Assembly (NCBI GenBank): GCA_020746995.1
Contig: JAGPXD010000001.1
Span: 5,456,001-5,520,000, forward strand
Direction of reading: 5' to 3'
Source of the DNA: Plectosphaerella cucumerina
Lineage: Eukaryota > Ascomycota > Sordariomycetes > Glomerellales > Plectosphaerellaceae
Length of the DNA stretch: 64,000 nt
The position numbers were made by a program, and so were the translations under genes. Positions within the stretch are counted from its first letter, which is position 1, and the number at the start of each line of letters is the position of its first letter. The notes under the pieces are model-generated. The model was given only the letters and a program-made list of their open reading frames with translations, ran no database searches and was not told the origin of the DNA. Positions 31,815 to 44,270 of the stretch are shown piece after piece.

Positions 31815-33246
31815 ATGGCCACCACTCCTAGAATGGTACCTGCCTTTATCGCAACAACACCTCCACCTCCATCTTCTTCCATCCGAACTCCTCCTACCCC
31901 CAAGCACGGTTTTAGCGACCCTTGGGAGCCCTACTCTCCTCGCAAATCTGCGCGCATCGCTTCCCGCCAACCAACCACCACAACAACCACAACCTCTACC
32001 TCTTCCTCCGCCGCTCACAGAACTCCCTCTCCTCAATCCTCCCGACGCAACCGCGCCCGCACCCCTACCCGCATCTCTACCAGAAAATCTGCCACGGTCG
32101 GTGCTTCCATCATGTCGCCCACGCAGACTCCCCAGAAGAAGCGCTTCCCCGGAGCAAACGCTTCGACCGCTGGCCCCAGCCAGCTGACCGCCGAGGGCAC
32201 CACGAGCGCCGCTCACGCCCTCGGTCTCGACAAGCAGGGTAAGCAGGAGGTCGAATCCCGCACCACATCGGTCACAAGGCGCTCCGGCATGCTGCCCACG
32301 CCGGTCAAGACGCCTAAGAAGGCCCCGACCGAGGCGCAGGCCGCCAGCATCCGTGCCGTCGCCCGCAACCTCTTCTACGAGGGCGAAGCCTCATCGACCA
32401 TCACTACCACCGTCGCCAAGACGCCCCGCAAGCCCCGCGTGCCCAAGAGGTACAATGGCATCTCCATGGAGAGCTTCGTCGCCGAGGAGGTCCAGGACCC
32501 CATCAGCATCTACACCGACTCGCAGGACCGCGTCCCCGCCGTCGACACCCGCGCAGAGAACCCCTTCTACAACACCCGTGCCGCCACCACTGCCGCGCCC
32601 GCCCAGCCCCCCCGCCGCCGCTCCAAGCGTGCCGGTGTCAGCATTCCTGGCGAGGGTTCGCTGCACATTGACGACGCCCTTCAGAGGGAGGACGGCATGG
32701 TCTGCGTCTTGTAAGTTTCAAACTCACCTCCCATTTTTCTAAGACTCCATGCTAACCATCCCCAGCCGTGGCAAGAGGATCTTCCGCAAGTTCGCCGAAA
32801 ATGTCGACGATGAGGATGTGAACAGCGAGGACGAGTCTCTTCGCATCCCCCTCACGCGGTCTTCCATCCAGCCCCGTCGCCTCTTCCAGAAGGCCCTTCC
32901 TGAGATCTCGCCTGAGGATGAGGAGGCCGCGACGGATATTGACGAGGAGTATCTTGATGAGATGGAGTCCAAGGAGGAGGTCCCCCAGACCCCCATTGTC
33001 GACAAGTCTGAGCACGCAACCCCGAGTGCGCCTCGGTTCGGCCCTGCTCCTACACCCCCCGAGACCCGTCGGTCGACGCGCTTCGTTGCCAAGGTCGAGG
33101 ATGCCACGCCCTCCAGGCCCAAGAGCGGTCGTCTCTTCGACAACTGGCCCATCACCAAGAGCCGTGCCTCCAGCTCCGAGCACTCCCACAAGCGCACAGC
33201 CGAGGACACCACGGCGGAGCCTGCCGCCAAGAGGAGCCGCGTCTAA
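31815..33246 (+). CDS. Conserved-looking orphan, CDK-site-dense nuclear-type protein
   Basis: Predicted 458-aa protein, exons 31815-32710 and 32766-33246, joined through the codon for Phe299 (VCVF-RGKRIF). I do not recognise the family. Visible features: seven full CDK consensus sites (S/T-P-x-K/R), including S41, T83, T105, T162, T166 and T203; basic stretches PPRRRSKR and KKR; short ordered-looking blocks (ARNLFYEGE, KRYNGISMESF, IYTDSQDRVPAVD, ENPFYNTR, RGKRIFRKFAENV) separated by disordered S/T/P-rich sequence; and an acidic exon-2 segment. The blocks look conserved rather than random. Composition, CDK sites and the shared MCB promoter with DUO1 suggest a cell-cycle or chromatin protein. 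Start: ATG at 31815 in a good context (AAAATAATGG); the frame is open further upstream but without another ATG. Confidence 0.82.
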
Positions 33247-34204
33247 GGAAAAAGCACGACGACGCTTACAGCCTCTTCCTAATTCTTCTCTTCACTTCTC
33301 AGGCATATTTTTCGGCACACTCCACACTACGGACTTCTAAAAAAGGCACTTGCGGATGGGGGCGGAACGAGAGACGCTTGTTTTTGCTGAGCAGCTCTCA
33401 TGACGACAGATGGTACGAACGAAGATGGACGGAAGACATGAGCGATGGACGGATGGATGGGCACTGCACCCTGTACGCGGCCCCATGAAGGGGTACGCTT
33501 TGAATGCGCGTGCCACGACAGTTTGGCACGAGGTTGTTTGCATTGTATCTGGGTTTGGTCAAGGCCTCTTGTTGTGAGCCAGGCGTTGGGTTTAAGATTG
33601 CTTTTTTTCGTGGCCTGCCTCGCGAGGCCCCATTACAGCACAGCAAAGCAAGGAGGCACGAGATTTGCCGCGAAAAGGGCCCCATTCGGTTAGGGTCTTG
33701 TCATTAGTTTTCCAGTAGATAGTAATGGGACCTGATGGCTCCGAACTGAGTATCTCTTGGTGATCGAATACCTAAACGTTATGTCACGAGTTTGTCATGG
33801 CCAAGCCAAGGTCGGGCACGCAGACCCGTCTCTCTTGTGGACGTCCAGTGCCAGAGGTGAGTGGTGAGTGGTGCGACTCGACCCGATGTCCGCCGTCGGT
33901 CGTCGTTCCGACGAGCGCAAGACTGCCCCACTATTGCATCGCGGCATTGGGCTGCCACAGGCCGAGACTTTCCACCGTTGAGTGACCCCTCCATTTGGGT
34001 TCAACTTCGTGACTTCTCCCTTTGCCTCACACCACCAGTCGTTGATCCAAGCGCAAATCACCTCTGAGGAGCATCTCGGAAAGACCCAGGACTCGGCTGA
34101 TCTACACATCGGCTCTTCCTCCTCCATTGGCCTGGTTGAGCACCTCCCAGCACCCTTGACTGTTCGACCTCGACAACAACTACCCCTCCTTGACCACCAC
34201 CACC
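33247..34204. other. Intergenic: orphan 3' UTR and Pby1-type promoter
   Basis: No gene seen. Both flanking genes read rightward. Confidence 0.45.
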
Positions 34205-36816
34205 ATGCACATCCTCATCACCAACGACGACGGCCCTCCGTCCCCTCACTCCTCGCCGTATGTAGCGACGCTGGTTTCTGAGCTCAAAAAGGCCGGCCAC
34301 ACCGTCTCCGTGTGCCTCCCTCACACCCAGCGCTCGTGGATCGGCAAAGCCCACATCATCGGCCAGACCGTCAAGCCCGTCTACTACACGCCGTCGGCCA
34401 AGCTCCACGGCGAGGACTCGGAGGGCACAGTGCACCACCGGCCGACCACTTCTTCCGCCTCGGCTCCCGGCTCCTTCGACGCCGACGCCGAATGGGTCCT
34501 CGTCGACGGCACGCCGGCCTCGTGCGTCCAGATCGGTCTGCACCACTTCTTCGCCGAGCGCGGCCCCGTCGACCTCGTCGTCAGCGGGCCCAACTACGGC
34601 CGCAACACGACGGCCGTCTTCGCCCTCAGCAGCGGCACTCTGGGCGGCGCCATGGAGGCGGCCGTGTGCGGGAAGAAGGCCATTGCCCTGAGCTACGCCT
34701 TCTTCTCGCGAAACCACGACCCGGAGATCATCGAGGGCGCCTCACGCCACGGCGTCCGCGTCATCGAGCGCCTGTACGCTGACTGGCCGACTGACGGCAG
34801 CGTTGACCTGTACAGCGTCAACGTGCCGCTCGTTGAGGGTGTCGAGAGCCACAAGACGCTGTTTGCTGGCATGCTCCAGAACTACTGGCGCGAGGGCAGC
34901 TGCTTCCAGGAGGTTGAGAATGCGGCTGATGAGGAGACGGAGGAGGAGCGGATACGCGAGGGCGCTGGCGGTGAGGTTGTCGATGGTGCTGAGGATGCTG
35001 CTCGCAAGGGCGAGGCCTCGGGGACTGGCACACACCGCCCGAGGCACTTCAAGTGGGCGCCGCGCTTCGCCGACGTTTACAAGAGCGTCGAGGAGGCGCC
35101 GCCTGGAAACGATGGCTGGGCCGTCAAGGAGGGACACACGAGGTGGGTAGTCTGTGTCTCTGTTAGGAGTCTGTTCAGACGGCTAACGTGCGTACAGCGT
35201 GACCCCTCTCAAGGCCAACTTTTGGCATGCCGCGGAGCATCTCCATCAGAAAGAGCTGGAACTGTGAGTGCAGCCCTTCCTGCGATGAGTGCCCCGGGAC
35301 GGCGGTCGGAGGCGTGGCTTAGTGGACGGAACGGGCTTTCTCTCTTTCTCTCTCCTAATCTGTCTCCCCGCCGGCCGGGCGGCCTGTATCTTATGACGCG
35401 GATGTACCCAATAGACGAGTCTCTTACTTTCGGAATAGTGCACCCGGGCCATCGCCCGTTGCTGCCGCTCTGCCTTCTAGGCCCAAGGAGACTGAGCTGG
35501 GCGTCGCGCCAAAGTTCCACGCCATCATCGACTACCAGGACGAATACGTCCAGCCGATGCTCCTCGCTGCCATGAAGGACCTGTTCCCTGAGGGCTCTTG
35601 GGCGGCACTTCATGCAGCTCCACCCACCGACGGCGAGCCGCTTGCCCTGTCGAAGGTCCTCCCTGACCCCTCTGCGAAGCTGCTGCAGATCACCCCGTAC
35701 GAGATCATTGACTTTGAATACGCCTCGGACCACACTTCGTCGGTGTTCGTCAACAGCTACATGATCCGTAAGGCGCTCATCCGGAAGCACTACCTCTCGG
35801 CGACGGTGGAGGGTTGGGTGGCCAAGCACCCCGAGTCGGCGCTGGCGCGCGGCGTCAAGCGCAGCGAGCACTTTGAGGTCGACTACGCCGAGTTCCTGGA
35901 CGACTCGCTCGTCGAGGCGTTCGATCTCCGCGAGAGTATGGATCGCAACGTCGACGTCGACGCCGAGGGCGCGGAGAAGGCCGCCGCCGAAAGGGAGTGG
36001 TGGATCCTCAAGCCTGGCATGAGCGATCGCGGCCAGGGCATTCGCCTCTTCAGCACCATGGAGGAGCTCCAAGCCGTGTTTGACGCGTGGGAGGAGGAGA
36101 GACCTGATAGCGACGATGAGGACGAGGACGAAGGTGGTGCCGATGACAACGAAGCCGGCAAGGGCGGCGACTACATCACGACATCACACCTCCGCCACTT
36201 CGTCGCGCAGCCCTACATCCACCCACCACTCCTCCTCCCCGGCGACGGCCGCAAGTTCCACCTGCGCACCTACGTTCTCGCCGTCGGCTGCCTCGACGTC
36301 TACGTCTTCAGCGACATGCTGGCCCTCTTCGCAGCCAAGCCCTACCTCCCGCCCTGGGAGACGGAAGACCTCGACGCGCACCTGACCAACACGTGCCTGC
36401 AGCAGGAGCCCGGCTCTGGCGGCAAGCCTCCCGTCCGACGACTGCGCGACCTCGGCCTCGCGAACGAGGGGGATATCACGGCGCAGATCCGCGCGCTGAC
36501 GGGGGATCTGTTCGAGGCGGCGGCAAGGGGGATGACGGTGCATTTCCAGCCGCAGCCGAATGGGTTTGAGGCGTATGGGTTGGATTTCTTGGTGGGGGCT
36601 GATGGGACGGCGTGGTTGTTGGAGGTTAATGCGTTCCCGGACTTTAGGCAGTCGGGAGAGGGGGAGAGGGGGGAGTTGAGGGGGGTGGTGGATGGGTTCT
36701 GGAGGGAGGCGCTGAGGGTGGCTGTTGGGGGGTTCTTTGGGGTTGAGGCACGTGAGGAGGGGAGGGGGGAGGGAAGGCTGGAGTTGGTGAGGGAGGTTGA
36801 TCTTGGGAGGCGGTAG
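34205..36816 (+). CDS. SurE nucleotidase - tubulin-tyrosine-ligase-like fusion (Pby1 type)
   Basis: Predicted 779-aa two-domain protein like yeast Pby1. Exons 34205-35142, 35198-35263 and 35481-36816. Domain 1 (about 1-230) is SurE-like phosphatase: metal site ITNDDG at 5-10, then SGPNYGRN and the SSGTLGGAMEA stretch. Domain 2 (about 350-740) is TTL-like ATP-grasp: WWILKPGMSDRGQGI (about 508), FVAQPYIHPPLLL, KFHLRTYVL and the metal-binding LLEVNAFPDF (Glu716). An acidic, Asp/Glu-rich loop interrupts domain 2 near residue 545. The linker exon 2 is only 66 nt. Start: ATG at 34205 (CACCATGC), directly before the beta-strand of the SurE fold. Pby1 associates with P-bodies in yeast; its substrate is not known to me. 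Codon use shifts to G-rich in the last 250 bases. Confidence 0.92.
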
Positions 36817-38892
36817 GGAACTACTCTGCTTTGATGGAGTTTGGTTTGGAAAATTGGTGAAGCATGGAAATATGAGGTTATCACAACACGCGGGCCGGTT
36901 TGCAAGTTGGAGTCGGGATATTTGCTTGGTCTTGCCTGCCAGTCGACATGTCAGTCTGAAGTGACCGCTAACTACATCATGAGATGGGCCTATACCTTTG
37001 TTGCGTTTGTTTCATCGGAATATTTGTTTTGCAGACCTCCATCGCGAACTTGCGCTTTCTCACTGACTGTTGACCTATTTCGGCCACATCACATATCGAA
37101 ACGTATCCCTATCGACCCAACTTCAAGACGGTTCACCAATGGCCGATCTTGAATCCGAAACCCATAAAGCTTGGTTGGCAGTGTTCAATGGACTCGCATA
37201 GTGTCGCGGGAACATGACAGTGATCAAGTCAACGGCAACACATGCTTCTGACTGGTAGAGTAAGCTCGTAAACCCATGGGAATCGATACGGAGCTGACAG
37301 CCTAAAGCTAAAGCTCATGCTTTAACGACAGCGAGCTCCATTAGCTCCTCGTGTCCACTGCACAGCATGATGTCGTATTTCCTCGCGTTCAAGCAATGCA
37401 ACAACAAACACCCATATCGGCCGTGGTATACTCGTACAAAAAGCAATCGCCCCACCTGCCAGCAAGGAGACAAGCTTTCAGCTCGGAAATGGCAGCGGAA
37501 GCACGCAAGAGTCAGTCGTCCTGGGCGGTGATAAGACGAAACGCCCGAGGGGAGGAGAAGAAACGGGGGGAACGTGGCACGGACGTGTTTCGTTGACAGG
37601 CCAATCGAGACCCTTCATCCCATCACGACGATGTCACTCTAAGTGAAAGTGTTTTGCCAATCGCTGGTGATCCATCTATCAAATGGGCGCTTCGAATTGA
37701 TCACGTCGCGGTCGAAGGGGCATCTCTGACGAAGTACAGTGTTGGTGATGTGAGTTGAGCTCGAAATCCAGGGAGATGGATGCACCAATCGCGGCTGCGT
37801 TCCGGGCCCCTTTTGGGTTCTTCCGCGCTGCCCGCCCGGCGTTCTGTGCTTCGGGCCGCTAACCTCTTCGGGTATGGTGGAGCGACCGTCGAAATGCTTG
37901 ACTTGCGTCTCTATTTTTCGGGGGGCGTCCTCGTCCTTTCAGCGAGTGCCGAGATTGGCCCAATCCTGACCCGACGGGGGTGCGCTGATGCTCATCTCCA
38001 GGTCCCTCCGACTCGTACGAAGAATCCGAGATCGATACGGGTACGAAGTCAGCCTGTCAGTGCTTATGGCGGATGTCAATTCGAACTCCGATTGTCAGAC
38101 AACCATCGAGGATGCGCTGTCTGTACAAAGCCAAGAGCTCGTAGTCTCCTGTTAGTGCGCTCCGTATTGCTTCGTGATTGTCCGTCGCGGGCTCCCGTCC
38201 CCCTTGCTCCTTCTCCCTGGCCCGCCCCGGCGGTTGCAGGCGCGCTGGTTGGCAGACGCGCCCCCCCGGACCCAGGCCAGGGGCGCCGCCGCTGGGTCCT
38301 TCCCTGCCAGGGGCACGAGTCGGTGGCGCCTGCCGTTGGGGTCCGTCCTCTAGCCTGTGCCTAGCCTGGCCTGGCCTGTCGCTCCTGCCCCGGGTGCGAC
38401 TCGAACCCGCCGGGCGGGAAGAGGGCGACAAGACGGGAGGTGCAGAGGTCCCCGCCGCGCTGCACTGCCTCACTTGGCGCCCTCTGATTGTGGGCAAACC
38501 GTCCAGACAGCTCTGACTTTCGCCGCGCGCTGGGCTGCTCAACTCTTGCGCGATGTCATAATCGTTGTGTGAAAACTTCCGTCCTCCTATCCATCTATTC
38601 TTCGACCCCCCCCTTTGAATCGGCAGCACCAGCCGTTCGTCCATGTCTGTCTCTACAGCGTCAGATACACCATCACCACCCGCGGCCCGAGTCCCTGTTC
38701 TGTATTGACACCGACCGACCCAAACTGCTCTTCAGCAACTTCTTCTCCGTCCGCCGCCGCAGGACTTCGTTCTTTCGCCAATGGGAGCTCCGTTCGCCTT
38801 GCGTTGACCGCTTCTGAACGACCCCTCGTCGGCCCCCCTACTCGAGGGTTTCCTTAGACTTATTATTTCTTATACCAACATCACTCGACATC
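36817..38892. other. Intergenic upstream of Ca2+-ATPase
   Basis: No supported gene in 2 kb. The left part is less GC-rich. The right part is CT-rich and likely promoter and leader. It contains ATGs, including one at 38781 that opens an 8-codon frame, so unlike two other leaders here it is not ATG-free. Confidence 0.45.
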
Positions 38893-41800
38893 ATGGCGCC
38901 CCAAGGCGACCCAAACACCGCCGCCGAGCCTGCTCCCCAGCGCAGGCCCAGGGCGTATGCATCCCCCCGCGCATCGCATTGCGCCGGCCGTCGTCATGTC
39001 AGTCAACTAACACACCACGTGCCAGTCCGACCATCACCATCGACACCACCGACACCGGTACCATTGTCGTTCCCGAGTCGACACCGGCCGCCATCCCTGC
39101 ACCAGCCTCGCCAGCCCTTGATGAGGCCTCCGTCAGCCCAACGACCACCGTTGACCCGATGACTGGTCTCTGGTCCTCTGCTAAGCCCGCGGGCCAGTCC
39201 CGACCGCAGCTCAGGGCCGACACGTCCTTCGAAGGCAGGGATAGCAGGCCCCAGAGCCCCCACAACATCTCGACTCCTGTCAACGCCAAGAGCGAGCGCG
39301 CCTTCCTGTCCGTGCCTAGCAACCTGCGATCCAGGCAGAACTCGATCGATTCCGAGTCCTTCGTGTCGTCCCAGGGCGATACCGCCGTGTCTGGCGGCGA
39401 CGTCGAGAAGCAGCGCCGCCCTGTTTCCAACGATAAGATCATGAACAACAAGGACGCCCTGACACCCGACAAGGGAAAGGAGGCCGATTTCGAGGTCGTC
39501 GACAACCCCTTCGCCTTCAGCCCCGGCCAGCTCGGAAAGCTCCTGAACCCCAAGAGCCTGGCTGCCTTTTACAGCCTTGGCGGACTGGCCGGTATCGAAA
39601 AGGGCCTCCAGACGGATCGCAAAGCCGGTCTGAGCGTTGACGAGCACCGAGCCCCCGGACACGTTACCTTCGAACAGGCCACGGGCCATGCCTATGACCA
39701 CGGCGGCGATGAAAAGAGTGAAGGCAAGGCGCCCACGGTAGAGGTCTCGACTGTCGGCCACCACGACAAGGGCGACGGCGAGTTCGCCGACAGGAAGCGT
39801 GTCTTCCGCGACAACCGCCTGCCTGAGAAGAAGGGCAAGAGTCTACTGCAGCTTATGTGGATCACGTACAACGACAAGGTTCTGATGCTTCTCACGGCGG
39901 CCGCCGTCGTATCTCTGGCTATTGGCATCTACCAGACGGTTGGCCAACCACACAAAGAAGGCGAGCCCAAGATTGAATGGGTCGAGGGTGTCGCCATCGT
40001 TGTTGCTATCCTGATCGTCGTTATTGTCGGATCACTCAACGATTACTCCAAGGAGCGCCAGTTCGTCAAGCTCAACCGGAAGAAGCAGGACCGCGTCGTC
40101 AAGGTCATACGCTCCGGCAAGACCATCGAGATATCCGTGTTCAATATCCTGGCCGGCGACGTCGTTCACCTCGAACCCGGCGACCTCGTGCCGGTGGACG
40201 GCATCCTGATCGAGGGATTCAACATCAAGTGTGACGAGTCACAGGCCACGGGCGAGTCCGACATCATCAAGAAGCGGGCCGGTGACGAAGTCTTCGCCGC
40301 CATCGAGAAGCACGAGAACGTCAAGAAGCTTGACCCCTTCATCCTGTCGGGTGCTCGCGTCATGGAGGGCGTCGGCACTTACATGGTCACTTCCACCGGC
40401 ATCTACTCGACCTATGGCCAGACTCTCATGGCGCTGAACGAGGACCCCGAAGTCACGCCGCTGCAGTCCAAGCTCAACGTCATCGCCGAGTACATCGCCA
40501 AGCTGGGCGGCGCCGCCGCTCTCTTGCTCTTCATCGTCCTCTTCATTCGGTTCCTCGTCAGGCTGCCTAAGATGCGGGGTGTAACACCAGCCGAAAAGGG
40601 CCAGCAGTTCATTGATATCTTCATTATGGTCGTTACTATCATTGTCGTGGCAGTCCCAGAGGGTCTGCCGCTGGCTGTCACGCTCGCTCTGGCATTTGCA
40701 ACGACACGCATGCTCAAGGACAACAATCTCGTCAGGCACCTCAAGGCCTGCGAAGTCATGGGAAACGCCACAAACATCTGCTCCGACAAGACGGGTACCC
40801 TGACGCAGAACAAGATGCAGGTGGTGGCCGGAACCATTGGCACGACACACCGGTTCGGCGCTCAGCGCCCTGAAGAGTCGTCGACTGAGAGCGTCGACGA
40901 CGCCGAGGTAACGATTGCCGAGTTCGCCAAGATGCTCAGCCCGGCTGCCAAGGAGATTACCGTTCAGTCCATCGCCCTCAACTCGACCGCCTTCGAGGGT
41001 GACGTGGACGGGCGCAAGACGTTCATCGGTTCCAAGACGGAAACGGCCCTCCTCCTCATGGCTGAGGAGCACCTCGGCATGGGTCCCATCAGCGAGGAGC
41101 GGGCCAGCGCCCAGACTCTCCAGCTGATCCCCTTCGACTCGGGTCGCAAGTGCATGGGCATCGTCGTCCAGCTCCCGCAGGGCGGCGCCCGCCTGTACGT
41201 CAAGGGTGCATCGGAGATTGTTCTGGAAAAGTGCACCCACATCTGGGGTAACCCGTCGGTGGACGCGGCCGTGGTGCCCATGTCAACGGAGAACCACCGC
41301 ACGATCGACGGCCTCATCAACACGTACGCGTCTAGGTCGCTGCGTACCATCGGTATCGCCTACAAGGAGTTTGAGAGGTGGCCGCCCCGCGCCTCCCGCC
41401 GTAACGACGGCGAAAAGGAGGTTCAATTCGAGGACATTTTCCGCCACATGGTCTTCATCGGCATGGTCGGAATTCAAGACCCGCTGCGCGACGGCGTTCC
41501 CGATGCTGTCAAGCAGTGCCAGAAGGCCGGCGTGTGCGTACGCATGGTCACGGGAGACAACAAGATCACGGCGCAAGCGATCGCCAGGGAGTGCGGCATC
41601 CTGCAACCTAATAGTATCGTCATGGAAGGCCCCGAGTTCCGCAACCTCTCGAAGCGCCAGCAGGAGGAGATCATCCCCCGGCTCCACGTCCTCGCGCGGT
41701 CCAGCCCCGAAGACAAGCGGATCCTGGTCAAGCGGCTCAAGGACAAGGGAGAGATTGTGGCGGTCACGGGCGACGGCACCAACGACGCGCCGGCACTCAA

Positions 41801-43172
41801 GACGGCGGACGTCGGGTTCAGCATGGGCATCGCGGGCACCGAGGTGGCCAAGGAGGCGTCGGCAATCATCCTGATGGACGACAACTTCAACTCGATCGTC
41901 AAGGCCCTCATGTGGGGCAGGGCGGTCAACGACGCGGTCAAGCGGTTCCTGCAGTTCCAGCTGACGGTCAACATCACGGCGGTTCTCCTGACATTTGTCA
42001 CGGCCATCTCTAGTAGCAGCGTGTTGACGGCCGTGCAGCTGCTCTGGGTGAACCTGATCATGGACACGCTGGCGGCGCTGGCGCTGGCGACGGACCCCCC
42101 GCAGAAGAGCGTGCTCGACCGACGCCCGGAGCGGCGCAACGCGTCCATCATCTCGACGACGATGTGGAAGATGATCCTGGGCCAGGCGGTGTACCAGCTG
42201 GCCATTACGTTCATGCTCTACTACGGTGGCCAGAGGGTGCTCCCCCTCGGCAACGAGATCCAATTTGCCGAGGAAGTGCCCCAGGCGGACCGGGATATGC
42301 GGCTGTACGAGCAGATCCGGACACTCATCTTCAACACTTTTGTTTGGATGCAGATCTTCAACCAGTGGAACAACCGACGGCTCGACGACCACTTCAACAT
42401 CCTCGAGGGTATCACGCGCAACTACTTCTTCATGGGTATTAGCTGCATCATGATTGGCGGCCAAGTGTTGATCGTCTTCGTGGGCGGTGTTGCGTTCCAG
42501 ATTGCGCGGGACCGCCAGACGCCGAGCCAGTGGGCCATGGCTATTGTGCTCGGGTTCCTGTCGATCCCGGTGGGCATGGTGATCCGTCTGATACCGGACG
42601 AGCTGCTGGAGCGTCTGGTGCCTGGGTTCCTCAAGCGCAGGGAAAAGGTGCCGGGAGTGACGGTGGACGACGAGGAACTGGGCAGCTACCCGGAGCCGCT
42701 GACGGACGTGCGGGACGAGCTGGCATTCTTGAAGCGGATGAAGGGCGGACGGCTTAACAACCTCAAGTTCGCGGTGCAGCACCCGCGCGAGACGTTCGCG
42801 TCGTACACGCGCAGCCCGACGCACTCACGGCAGAACTCGTTCCGTGTGCCGGCGACGCCGACGCGCGAGAATAGCTTCAGCTCGCTGCAGGCGCCAGCAA
42901 CACCCGAGTCGCGGCGGCGGTCGCGTAGTAACCGTAGTCGGTCCAACTCGGCGCTGGGTGCGCCGACGGTGATGGCGGGCCTGATCGCGGCGGGCGTGGC
43001 GGCCAACTGGTCGGCCCAGGACTCCAGCCGGGTTCCTGCGGAGGCGGAGGAGGAGGAGGAAGAGGTGCGCCAGCCACAGGGTGCCGAGGGCAGCATCCGG
43101 CGACAAGACTCGACGTCGGGGCTGAGCGTGGATCAGAAGGCAACGACGGGGCCCAAGGGGCCGACAGAGTAG
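38893..43172 (+). CDS. P-type Ca2+-ATPase, PMC1/PMCA family
   Basis: Predicted 1402-aa calcium pump of the vacuolar or plasma membrane that exports cytosolic Ca2+ using ATP. Exons 38893-38954 and 39026-43172; the small first exon (MAPQGDPN...) joins through Ala21. There is a long disordered N-terminus (to about 210), a first membrane pair (VLMLLTAAAVVSLAIGIY), actuator motif TGES, and the M4 motif PEGLPLAVTLALAF. The phosphorylation site CSDKTGTLTQNK has Asp608. The KGASE nucleotide-domain motif and hinge TGDGTNDAP (about 935) follow, with C-terminal membrane helices after FLQFQLTVNITAVLLTF. The C-terminal tail (about 1215-1402) is Ser/Arg/Glu-rich. The PEGLP form and overall length fit PMC1/NCA-2-like pumps rather than SERCA or PMR1. 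The substrate call is by family. Confidence 0.94.
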
Positions 43173-44270
43173 CGACGCAGGGTCGAGATTGGCGGGCATC
43201 GGCGGTCCAAGGGGGGCCGCCCATGGCGTTTTGTGCGCGGGCTTCTGGGAGGGGATACCTTTGGGTCCTTCAGTGTATTTGTACGATACCAACAACCGTT
43301 CTGTTCAAGGCGGACAATATGTTAATTTCCTGACAAACGTCTCTGAGTGAGTGAGGGGTGGAAGTGGAGGGTATGTGATGTGATGGAATGGGGTTTGCTG
43401 GGTGAGTGATGACGGGGAGACGCCACTAGATGTTCCAGAATGTGCCATGCTTTGCCGTGCTATGGGCTGGCTCGCTCACTTTTACTTGCAGATAGGAGGA
43501 TGCCGTAGTACACTCGGTTACGGTTCCTAGGATCAGGGCAAGGGGGGAAAGGGGGGCGGTGAGGCGATTCTATTGATGGAGGGCAGAAGGATGGATGCAG
43601 CAGGACTGTCGAGTGTCGACATAGCCCCTGGTCGTGTATCGGATCGGCTTCTTGTTCCGTTCTGTGGCTGTGGTGGACTGGTGCTGGTGCGCTTTTTGCC
43701 GGGGGGATGCCAAGAACGCCAACGAGAGTTTGATAAATCACACTTGGTACATCGTGCTCGTACACCATGATACTGTAGCCGAGGGCTTTCCGATTCAAGG
43801 CAATTGATCTGGGCCATCACTGGAGTTTCTGATGATGATTTTGCAGAGAGTATCTGATGAAGAGGAATTGCTTGGTCAATCTGAGAATGCATGTGTTCAA
43901 GTGAGGGAGGGGCCCCGCCACGCTTGCAATTGCAACTGCATGCACACTCTCTCTTCAAAGTGAGCACAGCTTGCATCTGCATCTCACATCAGCGGGAAGA
44001 CTGGAGAAGGAAGCAATCATCAATCTGGTCCGATTCATAACCTAGGCCTGACATGCCCTCGTCTCTGACGCGTGTGGTACTGTACTTGAATAACGTAGGT
44101 AAATGCAATAGAATTGCCAAGTCCCGAGTCGAATCGAACGTGTCACCCGTTTTCTCATTTGGACCAAGCAGGTTCCAGTTTCCAATCCAGTCCAGTCCCT
44201 CTTGACAAAGTGCCGTGAGTACCGCCCGCCATCATCCATGTCGCACTGGCATTCTTCGACCCTCGGGAAA
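43173..44270. other. Intergenic: Ca2+-ATPase 3' region
   Basis: No coding signal. It includes the pump's 3' UTR and probably the distal promoter of the Sir2-type gene, with one ACGCGT at 44068-44073. Confidence 0.45.

Noticed and set aside
38390..38480. GGTTCGAGTC on the minus strand, resembling a tRNA B box
   Set aside because: The flanking bases do not form a T stem, and no A box or cloverleaf can be drawn upstream.
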